Part shown: positions 57,600 through 64,000 of the stretch, piece by piece
Numbering within the stretch: the first letter of the stretch is position 1
Layout of the letters: the number at the start of each line of letters is the position of its first letter
Source: Harmothoe impar
Lineage: Eukaryota; Annelida; Polychaeta; Phyllodocida; Polynoidae
Direction of reading: 5' to 3'
Length of the DNA stretch: 64,000 bases
Assembly (NCBI GenBank): GCA_947462335.1
Contig: OX381709.1
Span: 62,674,609 to 62,738,608, forward strand
Program-made: the position numbers and the translations under genes
The notes under the pieces: generated by a model
What the model was told of the DNA's origin: nothing
What the model saw: the letters and a program-made list of their open reading frames with translations, nothing else
Databases searched by the model: none

Positions 57600-59450
57600 C
57601 CAAATGGCGTTTTAGTTTATGTTTGTCAGTAGATTGATGAATGATATAATATTATAACGACGAGGAAGGTTATATTGGAGCAGAGACTGTCTTTATTTGA
57701 CGTTTGATTTGGGGGGAGGGAGAGGGGGCATCTCCCCTTTTTAGCGAAAATGAAACCCAGCATGTTCCTATAGTTCAAAAAGGATCGACTGCGATCAATT
57801 TGAACCTGTCGAGGGGGAGGGGCCAAAAAATTAGGACAGGACCCCTCTCATGGTTCAAAATCTACCAGCCCCCCCCCATGTTAAAGTAGGTATCCTAATA
57901 GGCAGCTGCTGGCAGTGCCGTTGTGTACAAAGTCGGCAAAACACCTACTTCTAAAACGCTCTCTTTACCATACTATTCGGAGTATCGCCTATTTGATGTA
58001 TGCTTATGAATGTTCCAATGTATCAGCATCCCACTGATGCCTCAGCATAGCTGCATCATGATGCAAAGTACCACTGCTGATGCTCTGAAGTTAGGTAATA
58101 TTTAGAAAACGGGACCATCTGGCACTGGGTAACCATGCAGCCCTGGGGGACACACTGTCTATATACTGATTTCGCTCCCACGCCATTAGAGATACAGTTT
58201 CAGGAGTCATACCACTGTATGCAGGACATTTAGGGGGTCATTTTAAGGTATTACAAGTGTAGGTAGGCCTTCTAAAAGTATTTTTCAATAAAAAAATAAG
58301 AATTTTTGGGCAATTTTTGGCACTTTTTTGAAAGGTCATACACACATACTGGGGGTCATTTGAAAGGTATTTTTCTGCCCCATAAGATGCACTAGCTAGA
58401 TTCTTTATATGACTAATGGTGTAAGAGCGAAACCAGTATAAAGCTACCAACCCCCTGCAGCCCTATAATAGAAACTGATTGTGCTCCAACAGTTAAAGAT
58501 TAAGTTTCAGAATGTGTGTCAGTATATTGCTAATTGATACCAATACTAGTGATAGAAGACCACTTAAAATTACGCTGGTCTTTTCTTTTAACCTTGGTTA
58601 TCCAGATCACGAAAAAAATGGGCAGTCTCCATGATTTATATAAAGGATTCCTGCAGAGCCAACAGGATATAATACATATTGATGAAATGATGCACTTACA
58701 ATTTTGAAATATGCAAGCATATCTGGGTAAGATCTAGGTGAACAGATGTAATATATTACAATTTTGAGGGTCTGTTAAAAATGAAAATCGAGGTCTGCAC
58801 TTACGGAGGCTTCATTTATTAAGGGGGAAATATTCAGTGATCAGGGATCTAGCATTTTCCAGGATCTATTTGCTTTTTCAGGAATTCCAGAATGCTTACA
58901 ATATGCCTGCATAATCTAGTGGAGACTAAGATCTGAAAGTCCAAACAAAATCTTTTCATCTTCAAATAGCTGTAAAATCCAAACCGCTGAACCGATTTGT
59001 ATGATATTTAAACTGTTTTCATCATTTAACATGGTCTATCTATCTAACCAATTTTGACATGTGTAACAATAATATCTGAAAATGACCTGGGATACCTAGT
59101 TAAAGAATGGCCACTTCCTAACGTATTCTAATGGTAACCTTAAAGTGGCATGATCACCAAGCGTATCCTACTCACAATTCTAGTACTGTTCTAGTCTACT
59201 ATGTGGTTAAGTGCGAGTGGTGAGAATTCTAATGGTAACCTTACAATACCATGGTTCAGCTTCAGATACATGCACATAGTGTCATACAATGGACTTAAAG
59301 GAAACTACTTAAACGATGTTGTTTGATTATTTATTAGAACCATAATACTTAACAAAGAGGTACACCATTTGCGTGGGAGCTATTGGCATCTAACCCTATC
59401 ATGCGTTGGTTACAATAGCATGTGGTCCACTACAGAATCAGGTATGTTGT
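57600..59450. other. intergenic, repeat remnants only
   Basis: Includes G- and C-run fragments (57707-57885) reminiscent of the AGGGAGTGGTCA MITE interior, an inverted piece of the AAAGAAAAGACCAGCGTAAT repeat at 58520-58600, and two ATTCTAATGGTAACCTTA phrases at 59128 and 59226. No gene recognised. Confidence 0.45.
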
Positions 59451-59469
59451 ACCTGATTAGTGTTGATGT

Positions 59470-59948
59470 CTATAAGACGGTGACCGGCGGGAGGACCTCT
59501 ACGGAGGGACACATAGCCAGCTCTCCCCTACGCGTCCCATACAAGGTGTTCATAGAGGCAGCTGACTGGGGTACTGCTAGTCTGTCACACCCATACTCCT
59601 GGTGTGTGTCAGAGGGGGTCAGGAACACCCCGTCATCCTCCTCCAGTCCCAGTCTGTCCCTAGAACCCCGCAGGTGCTCCATGGAGGCGCCGCGGGCCCG
59701 GCTGGCGGCTATCTTCGGGAAGAGGTAGAACTCGGGGGGTAGCTGCGTCTTAAGGCGCTTCTCACGTCGCCGCGTCTCCACCAGGGTGCGCAGGAGGAGG
59801 TCGTCCGACAGCCAGGTCATGAGGAGGGTGAGCAGCAGGAGGAGGGTGAGGACGGTGGTCCAGCCCAGGAGGACCAACACCACCTCCCGGCTGACAAGGT
59901 CCCACCCTCCACCCGCCAACTGCCGCTCTATGCTGCCCGTCTCCAGGT
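59470..59948 (-). CDS. terminal exon of an unrecognised single-pass membrane protein
   Basis: On the minus strand an acceptor (GTTGATTCAG) precedes an exon of two bases plus 159 codons ending in TAG. It encodes a short polar start (LETGSIERQLAGG), a Leu-rich transmembrane helix (VVLVLLGWTTVLTLLLLLTL), an Arg/Lys-rich stop-transfer stretch (ETRRREKRLKTQ) and a cytoplasmic-type tail with EYGCDRLAVPQSAASMNTLY. GC content and codon use fit a real exon. I do not recognise the family. The 5' exons must lie beyond the LINE at 60.3-63.3 kb or outside the window. The exon runs tail-to-tail with GON4L. Confidence 0.6.
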
Positions 59949-60134
59949 CTGAATCAACAAGTCAAGTGGTTGTTGGTTATGGAAACTCCACTAAATTAGT
60001 TACAAAGGGTATTACAACTTCCTGCAAATCATGTGGTTCATCTATTATAATCACCTCCAACATCCCAATCTCGTGATACTACTCACATTCTAGTCTCGTG
60101 ATACTACTTACTCACGTGATACTCACTTTACCCA

Positions 60135-60253
60135 TACTGCTTACATCCATCCTGCCTCAGACCTCACGCTTGCTTTACTACTCACATCAACCCTGCCCCA
60201 CACACCACTCTCCTTATACTACTCACATCAGACCTGCCCCACACACCACTCTC
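60135..60253. repeat. 41-bp minisatellite, left block
   Basis: Units of ACTACTCACATCAGACCTGC then CCCACACCACTCTCCTTAT, as in the longer array at 63340-63858. The array is split by the LINE. Confidence 0.85.
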
Positions 60254-62935
60254 ATGACTTTCTTCCGTCAGGATCGGTTAGTGACCAGACGCAAGAGCGG
60301 GGGTGTGGGATGTTATGTACCTAATAATTATGCTGTGCATACTACGGTAATTAGTGAGTTGACTTTTATTCACAAAGACTTGGAATGTCTTGGCATCCTG
60401 ACAAAATTTCCGGGTCAGAAATACCGTATCATCCTGACGCTCTATCGCCCACCAAATAAGTCAAATTACAATAACTGCTATAAAATCCTCAAGAAATTAA
60501 TTAAACTACCTATTTGCAGAAACAAGGAGTTATGGTTGGCTGGTGATTTAAATGTAAACACATTACAAAGAAATAGTCCAAAGTGCAAAACAATGTTTCG
60601 TTTTTTGAAATTGTGTAAACTAAAATATTTACAAACTAAGCCGACTCATTACCATCCCTATGGTAAATCAACCCTCGATCACGTGTATACTAATTGTAGT
60701 CATGTACAGTCTGCCGGAGTTATTAATGATATGTATGGGGACCACGCACCAGTCTATGTAATTAAAAAACAAGTTAAGGTAATAAAAAATCGTGAATCAA
60801 AAAAGGTAACCGGTAGATCTTACAAGGGCTATGATCCAATAATGACTAGACAATTTGTTGATCGTTGTGAATGGGACTTGTACAACACTGATGATGAAAT
60901 TGACTCCTGTATTGAGTACTTAACTGCCAAGTTGAAAACACATCTGGATGCACTTCACCCGATTAGAACCTTTGATGTTTATACGAAGCTGACTGAAGGT
61001 TTCACTCCTAGAATTGTGAAACTAATTAATTTAAAAAATAGGTTACTTAAGAGGTCGAGACGTGTTCCAGATGGCGATTTCAATACATACTTGGTGACTG
61101 TAAGAGCTGTTGATAAACGTGTCGCCTACTTGTTGGCTTCTAACCGTCTCCAGAGTATTAAGTCTAAACTTGAACGATTCAAAGATGATCCTGCTAGATT
61201 TTGGGCAGAGGTAAATGTTGTGTGGAAAGGCCCTAAAAAATCTGTATCAATGAAACTTAAGTCTGAAAATGGTGCGCCTGTAGATGATAGGGAGCTGGCT
61301 GATTATGTTAACGTCTACTACAGTGAGATAGGGCAGAAACTCGCAGCTGCGTTTGTAGGAGTACTGGCTCCGGGTATTACTGATGAGAATGATGTCTTAC
61401 TCCCCCGACCACGACTTCACCTGGATGTACTTGGGGTAGTGGAGATAAGAAAATTAGCCGGGACTATAAAGATAAATAAGTCATCTTGTATTGATAATCT
61501 TAAATCAATGGTGATTAAAGATGCCCTTCTACACAGACCGACTTTACTGTCTGTGATTGTTAACACCTCGATCACTAGTAGCGTTTTTCCCCAAGGGTTG
61601 AAAAAGGCCATGGTTATACCGTTACCCAAAGGGGGAGACCTATCCCAAGTGACTAACTGGCGGCCAGTCAGTCAGTTGAGTGTTTTTTCTAAGCTCTTGG
61701 AGAAGGCTATACATAGTCAATTGATGTCTTATTTGTTAGAATATAATTTAATTAATGTGCGTCAATTTGGTTTTATGCCGGGGCGCTCTACTACAGATGC
61801 TTGTTTGGGGTTAATTCAAAGACTTTATGAGAGTATAAATAGGGGCGAGGTGGTTGCTGTGGTCTTTTTTGATCTAAGGAAAGCTTTTGACACAGTCAAC
61901 CACCTCGTCCTACTAAATAAGTTGTATAAAATTGGGTGTAGCGATTCTTGTGTAAAGTGGTTCGAGAGCTATCTAACTGGCCGCACTCAATCAACTGTTG
62001 TCCCTGGGCTATGTAACGATCTGTCCACGTCTGAGGAGTGTAATATATCGTGTGGTGTTCCTCAGGGTTCTGTTTTGGGACCCCTACTGTTTAATATATA
62101 TATAAATAATATTGTTGACTCTTTAGAACATTCTGATTATTTCATGTATGCTGATGATTTAGCCATTTTAGTCAGTAACAAAGATCCATTAATTGTACAA
62201 ACTCTTATACAGGCAGATGTGTTGAGCCTATCTGACTGGTGTGATAATCATATGTTAACCGTTAATTCATGCAAGACCCATGTATTATGGTGTCATAGCA
62301 TTGGTGACAAACACAACTATGCTGGTTATGATATACTGCTTAAACAGACTAAGCTCAAGGTTGTGTCTGCATTTAATTATTTGGGTGTTCTAATAGATGA
62401 GGTGCTAAGCTTTGAGAAACATTGTGACAGGGTCATAAAATCTGGCAATGTGAAGCTGACTCACCTTAGAAGATTAAAGAAACACATGGATACTCCGCTT
62501 GCACTGATTATGTATAAACAGATGATCGTTCCAGCTTTGGAGTACTGTTCATTTATTTTTGAAAGCGGACCTGATGGTATGTGCAGAGAATTGCAAACCA
62601 TACAGAATCATTGTCTTCGCTGCTGCTTAGGGATTATTGATCCAAGACTTATAAGTAGAGACGCGCTCCATGTGAGATGTGACTGCGAGAGGTTAAACTC
62701 TCGGAGACGTCGTAGTATATTAAGTCTGATGTTTAAACACTCAAGAAATGGTGAGAATCTTGTTGCTCCACGGAGAGTTCTAAGGAGCAATGCTCTCTTA
62801 AAGTTCAAGCTCCAAAGACCCAAAGGCGAGTTATACCGCAAGAGTCCTCTGTATAGGGGCTTGCTAATATGGAATGAACTAGATGCAGAGGTTCAAAATG
62901 TTGCTAGTATTCGCGTATTCATGTCTAAAATTTGA
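60254..62935 (+). CDS. LINE ORF2: endonuclease (partial) and reverse transcriptase
   Basis: An uninterrupted frame of about 893 codons. The N-terminal part is the latter section of an AP-like endonuclease (GGVGCYVP, LYRPPN, LAGDLNVN, STLDHVYT, GDHAPVY). The reverse transcriptase follows: NWRPVSQLSVFSKLLEK, QFGFMPGRST, FFDLRKAFDTVNH, GVPQGSVLGPLLFNIYIN and the catalytic YADD, then the thumb and a C-terminal W-N-x-LDAE block. The open frame reaches back to 60098 only because the satellite upstream happens to be open in that frame. The lack of stops suggests recent insertion, although without the first ~80-100 endonuclease residues it is unlikely to be mobile by itself. Confidence 0.92.
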   Translation: MTFFRQDRLVTRRKSGGVGCYVPNNYAVHTTVISELTFIHKDLECLGILTKFPGQKYRIILTLYRPPNKSNYNNCYKILKKLIKLPICRNKELWLAGDLNVNTLQRNSPKCKTMFRFLKLCKLKYLQTKPTHYHPYGKSTLDHVYTNCSHVQSAGVINDMYGDHAPVYVIKKQVKVIKNRESKKVTGRSYKGYDPIMTRQFVDRCEWDLYNTDDEIDSCIEYLTAKLKTHLDALHPIRTFDVYTKLTEGFTPRIVKLINLKNRLLKRSRRVPDGDFNTYLVTVRAVDKRVAYLLASNRLQSIKSKLERFKDDPARFWAEVNVVWKGPKKSVSMKLKSENGAPVDDRELADYVNVYYSEIGQKLAAAFVGVLAPGITDENDVLLPRPRLHLDVLGVVEIRKLAGTIKINKSSCIDNLKSMVIKDALLHRPTLLSVIVNTSITSSVFPQGLKKAMVIPLPKGGDLSQVTNWRPVSQLSVFSKLLEKAIHSQLMSYLLEYNLINVRQFGFMPGRSTTDACLGLIQRLYESINRGEVVAVVFFDLRKAFDTVNHLVLLNKLYKIGCSDSCVKWFESYLTGRTQSTVVPGLCNDLSTSEECNISCGVPQGSVLGPLLFNIYINNIVDSLEHSDYFMYADDLAILVSNKDPLIVQTLIQADVLSLSDWCDNHMLTVNSCKTHVLWCHSIGDKHNYAGYDILLKQTKLKVVSAFNYLGVLIDEVLSFEKHCDRVIKSGNVKLTHLRRLKKHMDTPLALIMYKQMIVPALEYCSFIFESGPDGMCRELQTIQNHCLRCCLGIIDPRLISRDALHVRCDCERLNSRRRRSILSLMFKHSRNGENLVAPRRVLRSNALLKFKLQRPKGELYRKSPLYRGLLIWNELDAEVQNVASIRVFMSKI

Positions 62936-63335
62936 TGTTCAATTTGGTCTATATTAAAAGGCTAGCTGTGGATGAGTGATTCATTTGTGTAAGGTCTGAA
63001 TCCTAGCTGATCTGATAAGCTGTTGTTCTGTGTAGCACAATGTAGTGGATGTTTAGTTTTGTATTGAGAAGATGTGACCTGAGCCATGTATGAAACGCAA
63101 TCCTCTAACTTCATTGCCTACTTTGTATGTCGTGTGTTTAATGTGTAGCAAGCTATGAAGGGGTGCTATTTGTGATTTATAACTGTGATTCATTCCTGGA
63201 CTGCCTTATGGCGTCTGACTTTTCTGATATAGTATCTATGAATTTGTCATCTATGACACGGTATTGAAAGGCGCAACTTGTTGTGTATACTTTGTGTCAA
63301 TAAAATTCTTCAAAACTCAAACTCAAAACTCATAG
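60254..63335 (+). mobile_element. CR1/L2-like LINE, 5'-truncated, inserted in a minisatellite
   Basis: The element is flanked on both sides by the same 41-bp satellite. Its 3' end has AATAAA (63299-63304) and a tail of AAACTC repeats (CAAAACTCAAACTCAAAACT), as in CR1/L2-type LINEs. It begins inside the endonuclease domain, so the 5' end is missing. The same family supplied the fragment at 2264-3010. Confidence 0.9.
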
Positions 63336-63339
63336 ATAC

Positions 63340-63858
63340 TACTCACATCAACCCTGCCCCACACCCACTCTCCTTATACTACTCACATCAGATCTGCCCC
63401 ACACCCACTCTCCTTATACTACTCACACCAGACCTGCCCCACACCCCACTCTCCTTATACTACTCACATCAGACCTGCCCCACACCCCACTCTCCTTATA
63501 CTACTCACACCAGACCTGCCCCACATCCCACTCTCCTTATACTACTCACATCAGACCTGCCCCACACCCCACTCTCCTTATACTACTCACATCAGACCTG
63601 CCCCACATCCCACTCTCCTTATACTACTCACATCAGACCTGCCCCACACCCCACTCTCCTTATACTACTCACATCAGACCTGCCCCACACCCCACTCTCC
63701 TTATATTACTCACATCAGACCTGCCCCACATCCCATTCCCCTTATACTACTCACATCAGACCTGCCCCACACCCCACCCTCATTATATTACTCACATCAG
63801 ACCTGCCCCACACCCCATTCTCCTTATACTACTCACATCAGACCTGCCCCACACCCAG
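63340..63858. repeat. 41-bp minisatellite, right block
   Basis: About 12-13 head-to-tail units of ACTCACATCAGACCTGCCCC then ACACCCCACTCTCCTTATACT with few variants. The plus-strand open frame through it (Tyr/Ser/His/Pro) is an artefact. Confidence 0.95.
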
Positions 63859-64000
63859 AGCTGCCAACCTCAAAACTTCAAAAATCGTGTTTTTTAGGCC
63901 AGTTTTTGCCTGAAAAGCGTATTTAGCGTACTTCCTTTGTCCAAAAATCGTACTAAAATCGTATTCTTAATTTAGACTTGAAACATTACACTGACAAGGT
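63859..64000. repeat. CAGAGCTGCCAACCTCAAAA repeat, continues past window
   Basis: Starts CAGAGCTGCCAACCTCAAAA and contains AAATCGT and AAATCGTA motifs; it is the inverted relative of 36020-36138. Probably one end of a transposable element. Confidence 0.6.

Noticed and set aside
63278..63913. 211-codon Tyr/Ser/His/Pro frame
   Set aside because: It is the 41-bp minisatellite read in one frame.

Overview
The window is animal nuclear DNA. Genes are split by GT-AG introns, AATAAA polyadenylation signals follow several of them, microsatellites and polypurine tracts are long, and small inverted-repeat transposons are dense. The orthologue set (NUDCD3, a PIGBOS1-like microprotein, UQCR11, a TMEM53-family protein, a FAM169-type acetyltransferase-like protein and GON4L) suggests an invertebrate metazoan, most likely a marine deuterostome or similarly gene-conservative marine animal. 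That placement is inference. No bacterial or viral gene cassette, CRISPR array, rRNA or convincing tRNA was seen.

Layout. 1-0.6 kb: possible 3' end of a GC-rich plus-strand gene. 2.3-3.0 kb: dead LINE fragment. 3.9-7.6 kb: TMEM53-like gene, minus strand. 5.3-15.3 kb: accessory DNA with nested MITEs, AT and GA microsatellites, a 1.2 kb GGGA/GGAA polypurine tract and repeated modules. 15.5-21.6 kb: a plus-strand unit holding a PIGBOS1-like ORF, a second single-pass microprotein ORF, and NUDCD3 starting 4 nt after the second ORF. 22.5-27.0 kb: UQCR11, minus strand, tail-to-tail with NUDCD3; its intron carries a hAT-like element with a perfect 8-bp target duplication. 30.0-34.7 kb: FAM169-like gene, minus strand. 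36.3-57.6 kb: GON4L, plus strand, 28 coding exons joined in one frame (3208 residues). The FAM169 and GON4L starts face each other across an interval with YY1-type AAGATGGCGG sequence. GON4L intron 4 holds a tandem array rich in CCAAGATGG, also YY1-like, and GON4L is known as a YY1/SIN3A/HDAC partner. 59.5-59.9 kb: terminal exon of an unrecognised membrane protein, minus strand. 60.1-63.9 kb: a 41-bp minisatellite split by a CR1/L2-like LINE with a long open reverse-transcriptase ORF.

The genes are mostly housekeeping: chromatin regulation (GON4L), dynein/Hsp90 co-chaperone (NUDCD3), respiratory complex III (UQCR11), mitochondria-ER contact microprotein (PIGBOS-like) and nuclear-envelope type (TMEM53-like, FAM169-like). 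The most unusual arrangement is the apparent polycistronic 5' region of NUDCD3.
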